Of a stretch of DNA of 64,000 nt, positions 55,491 through 64,000 are shown piece after piece (the first letter of the stretch is position 1; each line of letters begins with the position of its first letter). The notes under the pieces were generated by a model that was not told the origin of the DNA, made no database searches, and saw only the letters and a list, made by a program, of their open reading frames with translations. The stretch is taken from positions 70,637,604-70,701,603 of the forward strand of contig CM037587.1 in the NCBI GenBank assembly GCA_021018995.1. Direction: 5' to 3'. The position numbers and the translations under genes are program-made. This DNA is from Chloranthus sessilifolius (lineage: Eukaryota > Streptophyta > Magnoliopsida > Chloranthales > Chloranthaceae).

Positions 55491-55792
55491 TCTGAGTAAA
55501 CCATAAAATCCATCCTAGCAATGGAGGATCTCAAGGTAGCAGCCTTGTACAGAATAACTCACAAACAAAAATCCCATAAATGTAAAACACCCTATCATAA
55601 AACTCCATTAATCTATTCCAAATAGTCATACAAAGGCATAGCCAGCAAATGCTGGACTATGGAGAGAAGAAAAAAAGATAAAAAGAGACTACCTAAACCT
55701 AACCTAAACTTACTGGAGATCTACAGCCGATTCCAGAAGAAGCAAACCTAAGTTCTATTCTATGAGGTGTCTAAACCTAAACCAGGCTTAGG

Positions 55793-55800
55793 TTTAAATA
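55793..55800 (-). promoter_or_regulatory. TATA-like box of the Athila-3 LTR
   Basis: TATTTAAA on minus, downstream of the GCGCGAG motif cluster (56,560-56,080), in the position expected for the U3/R border. Confidence 0.4.
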
Positions 55801-56079
55801 GCAGTTAGTTTGGCGGTGCATTAGGGTTAGGAAACCCTAATTTTAACGATGCCATATGGCCTAATACTGTTCCTTGGATGCCTCGAGGCACGTGCATAGA
55901 AATTGGAGCGTTGGAGTGCCTGCCCTAATTACTGGAAGTTCCCAGAATGTCCTTTGTAGAAATGAGGGAGAGTTAGAGTCCAGAGCCTCGCCAGGTAGCA
56001 CTGGCTTCCAAGACTGTCACGTGGTAGCACGGTCTTCGCGAGATTAGATTAGCTTGAAATTCTAGCCGTCACGGGGCTG

Positions 56080-56560
56080 TCTTACTTGCAGTTGAAGCAG
56101 TCGCACGATAGAGCATTGAATTCTCGCTGGATTGCTTTGATCTTCGCGGGATTGCACCTTTCCTTCTAAATGGCGCGGGAATCGCGCAAGCAGTTTATTT
56201 CTCAATGGATCTTCGCGAGGATCCTTGCAAGGACATGATGTGCATTGGTCTCTGAACTGCATGAGAGGTTTTTCTAAAGTTTTGCATCCCGCGGCCACTG
56301 CGCAATAGTTGTGCGCAGAGATACCTGGAGCTCTCTCTCCTCAGCTGATCTGAGTAAAATTGTGCGAGGATTGAGAGCTGCTTTCTTGAGCTGCGCGAGA
56401 TTGCGCGAACTATGCTACAGGAGCTCTTCTGAACATCACGGACAATTGGTATGATGTCATGGGAAACTCATGAGGATTGCGCGAGGCAGGCTTTCTGAGT
56501 CATGTGAACCTTGCGACAGCTGCGCGAGGCTCATTTCTTTCTTTGCTGCTGTTGTGCTCT
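56080..56560. repeat. GCGCGAG / TCGCGA motif cluster in the Athila-3 U3
   Basis: About a dozen motifs occur: GATCTTCGCGGGATTGCAC, GGCGCGGGAATCGCGCAAG, GATCTTCGCGAGGATCC, TGTGCGCAGAG, TTGTGCGAGGATTGAG, GAGCTGCGCGAGATTGCGCG, GGATTGCGCGAGGC and CTTGCGACAGCTGCGCGAGG. Related motifs recur in the same element at 59,140-59,225 and 63,000-63,500. Confidence 0.75.
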
Positions 56561-56762
56561 GCCTTCATGCAGTCAGGCTCTCTGTCTTCCATTCTTCTGG
56601 GAGACTTCTGGGGCAAAAGTGGGCTCCTTAACAGGATTAAGGCCTTATTACAGCTGCTGTTTATTACCTGCAGAACAAGCTTAAAATACTTTTATTAAAT
56701 GATTAAGGGTTCAACAAAGATTAAGTTAAGGGGTGAAAAGTGGTACTTTTCAGGTCTTAACA

Positions 56763-56774
56763 CACCCCCAAACC
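56763..56774 (-). other. Athila-3 polypurine tract
   Basis: On minus, GGTTTGGGGGTG directly precedes the LTR start TGTTAAGACC, as expected for the plus-strand DNA primer site. Confidence 0.75.
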
Positions 56775-58646
56775 TAATCTTTGCTAGTCCCTTAGCAAAG
56801 CTACACTAAAAATCTATAGAAATTAAATGCCACTTTCGTAGGGAGCAAGGATACATTTAACATATGTACCAAGCCTTTTAAACCCCTAGGTCATCCCTAG
56901 TGGAGGAGTGAAGTCTCCTGAGGGTTTTCAGTGAAGATACCCACAAACTTCTCAATAAAATAGTTAACAGTAGTGCAAGATTGTCAAGTTAGCAGTCAAG
57001 AAACAGAGTATCAGTTCACCCTTGAATCGGTAAAAATATAGGAAATTTAAAATACATTGTCTGTACAGATGTTTAAGCAACATAAACTTCACATGATAGC
57101 ACAACATTTCCAATCAGTTCACAACAGGAAAACTACGCATGTGTGTTAGCCCTGAGCTCACCATTAAATTAAAAATTAGGTTGTAGGTCATGCCCAATAC
57201 ATTCAATATCAGACCCAAAACTCTCCAGGGCATACTCTCACAAAGAACTTTTGAGGGTTTCATTGCCTCTCAAGCTCAAGAGCAGTTACATCCCCCAAAT
57301 GGGTCTGTAAGCATGAGCATAGGCATAGCATTCAAGTTCTGGCATCATTGGCAGATTTTTACTATAGATTGGACAACTCATTATCTCCACATGACAGCTC
57401 ATTCAACTTTGGATCATAAGGGCTTTAACTGGGTTGTAATGTGGCTTATGGTATTGGGTTATAAAAAGAATTGAAAGGTTGAAAAAGGGGTTTGAAATTC
57501 AGAAATCAGTAGGTTCAGGAGGTGATTCATGACTTCACCTTCTTTAATTCAACTCCTTTCATCTTCTTTGAAATCTTCAGATTTGAAGTGATCAGTTTCT
57601 CCTCTTGTTTGATTTTTTTTTTTTAATGAATGTTTCCTCTTGATTCCTCTCTTACTCCTCTTCATTATTGTTTTCTTTTCTTTCTGGTGCAGTTTTCTTC
57701 TTTTTATTTTTTTGTTTTTACTTTGATGAATTGCCACCTTTTTCCTCAGTTGTTACACTGCTAGAACTTCAGATAATTCTTCTCCACTCATCCAATGTTG
57801 ACCCTAGCTAGTCCATCTTTAACTCTTTTTTCTTTTACCTTCTGACTTCTCAGAGTGAGGGTAAGGTTAAATCAGATCCATAGGTTCAGGTACAAGTACT
57901 CAGGTGTGTTTTGAAGAAAATTAGACTTTGAAGCTCAAAGAGTGTATGAACAAGGGCAGTTGCTTTAGGGTTTGGTCTGTTTAGGCTCAAACTGTCCAAG
58001 AGAAGGCCTTGATCCTTTCCTAAGTGTCATGAGTGCTGTCGGTTGTTTCAACTTGGAGTTACCTAACTTTTAGTGAACACATTGACTCAGCCAGTCCTTA
58101 AAGCTAGAAGAAATTTGCCTCAATCACTCCTCAAATAAAAAAAATTTTGTAGGCCCAATTCTCACTGGTGATGGTCTTCATTTGAACTTTTAAGTATGTC
58201 CTTACCTTTTTCTCTCTTCAATGATTCACTAAGTGCTGATACCAGTGAGTTTTCTTGGTGTTCTCATCATGGAAATATGAAAATTTAGAAATTTATAATG
58301 TCTAAAGATTTGCAAAAAGTTTTAAATTCCTTAATTTTCATAATTCTTAAGTGAACACAGCTCCATTTCTATGTTACTCACATAATTCTGCTGCACTTTA
58401 AGTTAACTATGTTATTGGCAGACCTACCTGCCACACTCCCAAACCTAGGAGGAGCAGTGTCCTCACTGGTTCAGAGGTGAGAATAAATGGTAGAATCCAA
58501 GAAAACATACAGAAACAAACATAGAAGAAGAGAGAGAAATAAAAATGCAAAACTGAACAGTATGGAACTAAAAGAAAACTTTCATTGAAATAAAAAGAAA
58601 ATATGATAAAAAGATGGGAAAAAGAAAAGAGAAAATGGGGGGGGGG
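56775..58646 (-). mobile_element. Athila-3 3' non-coding region
   Basis: AT-rich sequence with homopolymer tracts (57,605-57,720) and no recognisable product on either strand. A 94-codon plus frame at 57,190-57,474 is antisense to the element and unlike any family I know. Confidence 0.5.
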
Positions 58647-58892
58647 TTAATGTGTAGCCGGGGGAGGGTTGGAGGAAGATGGAGGGGGAGATGCAGGTGG
58701 TGCCATTTGTTTCTTCTTCTTTTTCTCTCGCTTATCTCTTTTTTTCTTTTTCTTTTCCTCCTTGGCCAGGATCCGCTGGACCTCGTTATACTCATCCCAG
58801 AAAAATTGTAAGGGGTCCGGCTCCTTAGGCGGTGGGGGATCTGATGGGGTAAAATTTGATTGGGAAGCCAAACGGGCTGTCATCCGCCATTT
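58647..58892 (-). CDS. Athila-3 small ORF, basic and Pro/Ser-rich
   Basis: An ATG at ~58,892 opens TARLASQSNFTPSDPPPPKE, then DPLQFFWDEYNEVQRILAKE, a strongly basic run (EKKKKKRDKREKKKKK) and a Pro/Ser tail (ASPPPSSSNPPPATH). The middle segment looks like a short amphipathic helix and the basic run like a nuclear-localisation or nucleic-acid-binding stretch. The frame is open further upstream to 59,009. It lies between the long post-pol ORF and the LTR. I do not know its function, and a low-complexity by-product is possible. Confidence 0.35.
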   Translation of the reverse strand, partial: KWRMTARLASQSNFTPSDPPPPKEPDPLQFFWDEYNEVQRILAKEEKKKKKRDKREKKKKKQMAPPASPPPSSSNPPPATH

Positions 58893-59524
58893 GTATGAGG
58901 AGGTATGGACTTCTAAGGTTAGAAGAGGAGGGATGAGATGAAAAAGGACTGAGGGCCGGTTTAAAAGAGAGGGACGAGGGAACATGAATCGGCGAAATTG
59001 AAATTGCACCCCTTTTCACACTTGGCAATAAATGAGTGTTGTGTGGGGAAAGAAGAAAATACACAACTGGCTCTTTGGAAAAGAGAAGTAGCATTAAATG
59101 AATGTCCAAAGAGAGGCATGGTATTTAAAGAGGTAAGTGTATCGCGCGGGGATCCTCGCGAAGAGCAATCAGTGATGAGTGAAGGACATGTCTCGCGCAG
59201 CTGAGCTGGGGATCTTCCCGAGGTACACTGCACAGGGCACATCAATTTGAAGAGGACGCCATTGCAATCCCTGAAGCAGGTATTTGCACATATATAAACA
59301 CCATCTCCGTGACATGGATTACTGGTTCAAAGAAAAATATCCCCCCCAAAAACTCATCTCCCATGAATGGCAAAGAGAATAAAATCAAAATTACCAAACA
59401 ATCAGAAAGAAACACACAGAACAGAGTAATAGATAAAACTAGAATTTCTATTAAAGTGTAATAAAAATAGTTACAAGTGGAATTACAAGAAGAAAAACCT
59501 AAGATACAATCTAGAAGCTAGGAT

Positions 59525-62500
59525 CTAATCTGAATCAGAATCTGTAAGGAAATCCCAGCCCATCTGTTTAGCCTATGCCTTAAGGGCAGCTCTGTCCTCT
59601 TTCTTCTCCTCCCTTGCCTTTTTCTTCTCGGCTGGTGTTTTCGCCGCAGTTGGAGCATTAGGTGCCCTCACCCTCATTTTTGGTGCTTTGGGAGCTTTTG
59701 GTTCCATGGGTTCTTAAGGGGCTTTTCCTTTGCGCTTAGCAGGGGGGGTGGCAGGGGATTTTCCTTTGTCTTTACTTTTGGCTTCAGCTTCTGCATGGGG
59801 GACCACTGAGGATGTCTCTTTTCCTTTAGCTGTGGGTTCCGCAGTGGGGACCACTGGTGACTTTCCTTTACTAGTGGACTCAGGTTTGGCAGGGGGCTGT
59901 GCCTCTTCAGACTGGGCAGCAGGCTCTTTACCAATTTTTAAGGGGACAGCTTTGGCAGTAGACCTCTTGGCAGTGACTTTCCTTCTCTGAGGATAAGTTT
60001 GCTCTGTGGTGGTTCAGCAGAGGCCGTGGTAGGGGTAGGTTGCTCAGTAGATGGAGGCTGCTCCTTAGGAGGTGAAGCAGGAGCTTTGCCTTTATCTTTC
60101 TGGGGCTGAGGTGGTGCCTCCACAGACTGGGCAGGTGGAGCTGGAGTAGTAGTAGGCGGGGGCACGTGAACAGAGATGGGAGTCAGATGGTAAGGTTCAT
60201 TACGGGCAGCAGCCAAGGAGGATTCCAATGAGGCTATCTTGATTTAAAATTTGAGGGCGTCAGTCTCATGGATCTCCTTTTGAAATTTTTGGATTTCATG
60301 GGCATTGTTAAGGCGCTTTTCAAGCATTCTCGCCCGGGCAGTCGCTGTAGCTGCATTTGATTTCTCATACTCCCAATTGATCTGATGGTAAGTAGCTGTA
60401 GCCTTAGTCTTCTGATATTCCTCCAGAATATTTTTCCACCCCAAGGAGATGCCCAGTATTTGCTCTCTGTGGGCCTCCGTCATCTCATCAATCTTCTCCA
60501 GCAGGGGGGTCTCAATTGATTGGCGTAGCTTGGCCATGCCCCTCAGGACATCCTTCCTCAGGTAAGCATTATCCTGCATGTGATGTAGGATGGTGAGGTA
60601 AGGAAGGCTGTAGAAATGATGTTTTAGTGCAATTGGCAGATAGGAGGTGGAAGGAGCGAAGTGTGCTTGGCCCTGGGGGGGGGAAGGGGGAATGATAGTA
60701 GGGAAGTCAAGTGATGGGGGAATGGGGTTAGGTTCTGGGTTTGTTTGGGTAGATTTGGCAGAGAAGACGGGAGGGGGTAGGATAAGAGGGGGGATGGAGG
60801 GTATAGGGGGAAGGTGAATGGTGTAGGCTCAATAGGAGTTGGGGGTGATGGGGTATGAAAATTGGAATGGTGAAAGGGGTAAAAGGAAATGGGTGGGGAA
60901 GAGGTAATGGTGGTGGTGAGAGGGGTAATGATTCAGGAGGGAAGTCTGTTTGGGTGGTCTTGTCAGTGAACAGGACCAGGGGGGTTGAAGTGGATGGGCT
61001 AGGGATGGGTAGAGTGATTAAGGTATGTAGGGTGGATTGGATGGAGGTGAGTTTAGCCTGCATGTGGTCCTGTTTTTGGGTATTGGTGAATAATTGGGCC
61101 TGTATGTCTTGGATAAGGGGTAGGATGAGGGTGAGTGTGTCAAAGTTAGGAGGCTGGGTTTGGGAAGAAGAGGGTACTGGTTGGAAAGGGGAGGAGGGAG
61201 CATGATGGAAAGTGGAGGGAGGGGAAGAGTGGAGTTCTGGGGAGTGGTGCTGTGAGGGAGTTGGAGAGTCTGGCAGAGGGGTGTAGTAGGTAGGCATGGT
61301 TTTAAGGAATGTAGAGATGAAGGCTTGGAAGCCTATGGATGTGTTAAGGGTTAAGTCAATGTCTGGGAGAGGAGATATAGTAGATATGGCTGGGGTGGTG
61401 GTTTCTTCAAGGTGGGGTGGGTTAATGGAGATGGAAGGTATTGAGGGTGGTGTCTGGGAGATGGTTGGGATGGTCTGAGTAGGTTTTCGTTTCTTGTAGG
61501 AGATGAGTGGGGGGCTGGCAGGCTTAGTTGGAATTGTGGCAGTGTACTGAGGTAAGGTAGGGGATGGGGAGTCCTCCCATGGACCAAGCACATGTGAAGG
61601 CGGAGTGGGCATGGAGAATGGAATCAGAGGGGGGTGAGAGATGGATGCAAGAGGGGTAGAGGATGCAGGAATAAAAGGTGGAGGGGGTGTGGCTGCTGCT
61701 GCAGGGATGGAAGTGATAATCTCTGGAGGCACCTCCTTTGTAGCAGGGGTAGACCCTGATCTGGCTGCCGCTTTTGTTTGCTTGGGTAGGACTTGAGCCT
61801 CAGCTGTCTTCTTTTTCTGGCCCCCCATCAAGCTCCTGTTGATTCCCCATTTCCTCTTGGCAAAGGCAGTAGGGGTAAGGGTGGTGGTTTACTCAGTCCT
61901 TCCTATCTTGTAGCCCCCCTTGATCAGCAGCAAGGTGATGATTCATGCATAGGTTAGGGTGTGAGGCTTCTTGTTTGACTGTGTCTTTCATAGCCTCAAA
62001 AATTAGCCAGGCTGCATGGAAGCCATGGCCCATGTGATAGGAGTAGACAACATCCGCAATGGGGGTTCTCCTCTCCTGCTGATGTCCTGAGCAATAGATG
62101 TTCTTCCGCAAGACTTGGTCAATGAACAATAGTTCAGGTTCTAGTTCTCTCCTTCTGATTGAGTCCCCGGTGGCTTTTAATCCTCTTGTTAGGGTCCTTG
62201 CAATTGTGTCAATTGATGCACGCAGAGGGGGGCCATATCCACAGCTAGGATTGAATGCTGCTGGGATGCCCAATACTTCAGCAATCATCTTAGGGCTCAC
62301 TAACAAATCAAAATTGTCAATCATCACTAGCAAGCACTCTTGTCCATCGTTGTTCTTCTTGACCTTGATGTGCTGGTAAAACAGCTGCACTAGCCTTGGG
62401 TAGGCTAGTGCTGGAATTTCTCTCATCAATGGCATCAGGCCCGCTTTGCTTATGAACTGTACTACAGGGGCAGAGAGAGGTTCTTTCTCAAAAAAGGGTA

Positions 62501-62750
62501 CATCAAAGGCTGTTTCAAGCTCTAATGGGATTGACTCCATGAGCTTAGAAGGGGTAGAGAACTTAGTGGTTGGTACCACCGCCTCCTCAACCACTTCCTT
62601 TCCTTTTGGGGGGACTTTGAAGTCTTGGCCTTTTTAGGGGTGGTCTCTGCAGGGTCCTTGTCCTTCCCCTTTCTCTTTTGTGCAATTTTGGAAGCTATTT
62701 CGAACTTTGTCCTCTAGTATGAGCAATGGAGATTGAGATCTAGGGTTTGG
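59525..62750 (-). pseudogene. Athila-3 long post-pol ORF (env-like position), frameshifted
   Basis: On minus, pieces join into one long product in the position where Athila elements carry their extra or 'env-like' ORF. First is a basic start (AQKRKGKDKDPAETTPKKAK, ~62,690-62,620). Next is a folded domain (62,594-61,893: VPFFEKEPLSAPVVQFISKA, LMPLMREIPALAYPRLVQLF, FDLLVSPKMIAEVLGIPAAF) like the 'putative plant transposon protein' domain of such ORFs. A ~370-codon Pro/Ser/Thr-rich stretch (61,831-60,728) follows. Then come a coiled-coil-like segment (60,579-60,244: TATYHQINWEYEKSNAATAT, MLEKRLNNAHEIQKFQKEIH) and Lys/Pro-rich tails ending MGWDFLTDSDSD at 59,525. Frames shift at a G6 run (~62,611), a C6 run (~61,914), near 60,700, 60,240 and 59,936, plus a TAA near 61,885. 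I see no signal peptide or membrane anchor in it. Confidence 0.7.
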
Positions 62751-62994
62751 TTTGATTGGATGCACAGGGAACCTCAAGATCTCAGAGCAGAGGGCAATGG
62801 ATGGGGGTGATGATAGGAACAACTTTGTAGATTTGTGAAGTGAATGATGAGTTGTAGGAGTGATGCTGGACGGGAGAGGGGAGAGCGGCAGAAGCTAGGG
62901 TTTCGCAGAGGGAAGAAGGAAGCAGATAATGAAAAAGGGACAAAGCGCGGGGTTGAAATACTTATCGCAAAGCTCGGCGTGCTTTGGAACATCT

Positions 62995-63500
62995 GGTTGC
63001 GGGGTTGGAAATAAACCTAGCGAGGGTGTTGATTACATCTGGATTGTGTGACAATCTCTAAAGTCATCCTTGGAGCACGCGACAGAGTGAGATTAATTCA
63101 TGTGAATTGCGCGAGCGGTTCCTAAGGCTCTATTTGGATTGCACGAAAAGCTCTGAGGTTCATCTTGAGTCTCGCGACAGACTTAGATTCTCGCGATAGT
63201 AAATGGAATATTTCTGTTGAATTATGTAAGATTCTCTCAGTTTATCTTATGAACCTCGTGACAGCCTAATAATCTCACGACAGGTAATGTATGGCTCTAT
63301 ATGAATTGCGCGAGAGGCTCTCAGCTATACATGAATCTCGCGACAGCGAATAGAATGTGTCCAGGTGAACTGCGTGAACTTCTCTCAAACTTTCTCCTTT
63401 AACCTCGCGATAGGTTTCCAGGCTTCCTCTTTTAACCTCGCGAGAGCATATGAATCTCGTGATAGTCTCCCAGGCTTCCATTTTGGACCCAAATGACGAT
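62995..63500. repeat. CTCGCGACAG / TTGCGCGAG motif cluster after Athila-3 pol
   Basis: More than twelve variants occur in ~500 bp, including AGCACGCGACAGAG, AATTGCGCGAGCGG, GTCTCGCGACAGAC, TTCTCGCGATAGT, ACCTCGTGACAGCC, TCTCACGACAGG, TTGCGCGAGAGGC, TCTCGCGACAGCG, ACCTCGCGATAGG, ACCTCGCGAGAGC and TCTCGTGATAGTC. Spacing is irregular, 20-60 bp. The motif matches the U3 cluster of the same element's LTR. Non-coding. Confidence 0.85.
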
Positions 63501-63833
63501 GGTATAAAGCAGAGCATGTGCTCTGTTACGCCTTTTGCATGTTTGCTGTGGTTGAATCCTGGGCATGACCCTCTCCTATGACTTTATTTAGTCATATGTA
63601 AACTCAATCATACACTCAAGGACAACGAAAACGACCTCCCACATTAGGCATTCAATAGAAGCTATCAATTCAAAAATAGTAGGAGGCAAGCGAAGCATTA
63701 AAAGTTCAAAAATAGATAGGGCAAAAATTCAAATAAGGTCACTAGCAAATCCTAGAGAATAGAAACTAAAGAGAGCAAGATAAATCAACCAAAAACTAAG
63801 TACATATGCTATAGTAATGACAAGCCTGTGGAA

Positions 63834-64000
63834 TCAGTTTGAAGAAGGATCTCCTCTACAGTGAATGGTGTCCAAAAGGTCGACAGGTTTTTCGAAACAA
63901 GGCTTAAGCCTTTGACCATTCACCTTCAAGAGTCTCCCAGAGTTAGGATCCTTGATTTCCATAGCACCAGATGGGGAAACATCCATGACAATGTAAGGAC
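63834..64000 (-). pseudogene. pol: Athila-3 pol C-terminus (partial)
   Basis: The minus frame reads PYIVMDVSPSGAMEIKDPNS, GRLLKVNGQRLKPCFEKPVD and ends DTIHCRGDPSSN with TGA at 63,834. This is the C-terminal module of Athila integrase (family G-P-F-x-V..V.P.GA.EI.D, F-K-V-N-G-x-R-L-K). It enters from the window edge in an open frame, so the rest of pol lies beyond 64,000. The same module in Athila-2 is at ~37,140-37,260 but is more decayed. Confidence 0.85.

Larger units (their letters stand above)
54331..56762 (-). mobile_element. Athila-3 3' LTR
   Basis: On minus it starts TGTTAAGACCTGAAAAGTAC, matching the Athila-2 LTR start (TGTTGAGAACTGGAAAATAC), and ends ...ACATCAACA, giving 2,432 bp. 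A TATA-like TATTTAAA lies at 55,800-55,793. The LTR shares ACTTGCTACA, CTTGCAGG.T and TATGGCTAT..CCACTTA.ATGG blocks with Athila-2. A ~430-bp internal duplication (54,840-55,060 and 55,270-55,490) explains much of its greater length. The U3 contains many GCGCGAG/CTTCGCGAG motifs (56,080-56,560). Confidence 0.85.
54331..64000 (-). mobile_element. Athila-3 element, 3' half (extends past the window)
   Basis: In minus order from the window edge are the pol C-terminus (64,000-63,834), a spacer, a long broken post-pol ORF (~62,750-59,525), a short ORF (~58,892-58,647), non-coding sequence, the polypurine tract (56,774-56,763) and the 3' LTR (56,762-54,331). It is inserted into Tat copy 3 integrase. 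The target duplication partner lies beyond the window. Confidence 0.8.

Noticed and set aside
57190..57474. 94-codon plus ORF with Trp/His-rich text
   Set aside because: Antisense to the Athila-3 3' region, no homologue recognised, single occurrence.
60855..61478. Gly/Val-rich plus ORFs (116 and 60 codons)
   Set aside because: They are shadows of the proline-rich minus-strand ORF of Athila-3.

Overview
The window is nuclear DNA of a flowering plant. It is dominated by degenerate transposable elements, and I see no intact host gene, rRNA or tRNA. The plant assignment rests on Athila-type Ty3/gypsy elements primed by tRNA-Asp, a Tat-lineage Ty3/gypsy element with two RNase H domains, and a FAR1/FHY3 (MULE-derived) pseudogene.

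Region 1 (1-13,058) is AT-rich. It holds DNA-transposon debris and local repeats. A minus-strand FAR1-RELATED/Jittery-like transposase pseudogene (4,164-7,876) is split by a probable solo LTR (5,660-7,026, target duplication AATAC). On both sides lie degenerate arrays of a short GCGTTGACGCTTC-like motif. There is also a perfect 39-bp inverted repeat with a 5-nt loop (2,804-2,886), a 50-bp tandem array (8,222-8,650), a 22-bp minisatellite of about 10 units (9,931-10,151), an 80-bp tandem repeat (10,501-10,730) and a MULE N-terminal-like fragment (12,813-13,058).

Region 2 (about 13,060-16,890) is the 5' part of a plus-strand Athila element (called Athila-1): LTR, tRNA-Asp primer site, broken gag and protease. 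It is cut off at a microhomology junction (16,879-16,891) with a Tat LTR.

Region 3 (about 16,880-54,330) is a minus-strand Tat array of LTRs and internal regions. Copy 1 is 19,953-28,949, copy 2 is 38,500-47,491 and a partial copy 3 ends at 54,330. Copies 1 and 2 are nearly identical and offset by about 18.5 kb. A second Athila element (Athila-2, plus strand) sits in the Tat LTR at 30,033. Beside copy 2, exactly the same insertion site carries only a solo LTR (48,566-50,407) with a GGGAC target duplication, and the empty site is preserved at 17,746-17,751. The simplest history is Athila-2 insertion, tandem duplication of 19,953-38,499, and then reduction of the second Athila-2 to a solo LTR.

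Region 4 (54,331-64,000) is a third, minus-strand Athila relative (Athila-3) inserted in Tat copy 3. It has a 2.4-kb 3' LTR, a polypurine tract, a small ORF, a long frameshifted post-pol ORF (the env-like position), and the C-terminal end of pol at the window edge.

None of the elements looks autonomous. The Tat copies share a destroyed protease active site, a frameshift just before YVDD, loss of the integrase zinc-binding domain and a stop in integrase, and each copy has a private nonsense mutation in gag. The most unusual recurring signal is that each LTR family, and the MULE-like region, carries its own array of short CpG-centred, often palindromic motifs: GACCGGTC, TGCGAAAAG/TTCGAA, TCGCGA and GCGTTGACGC.
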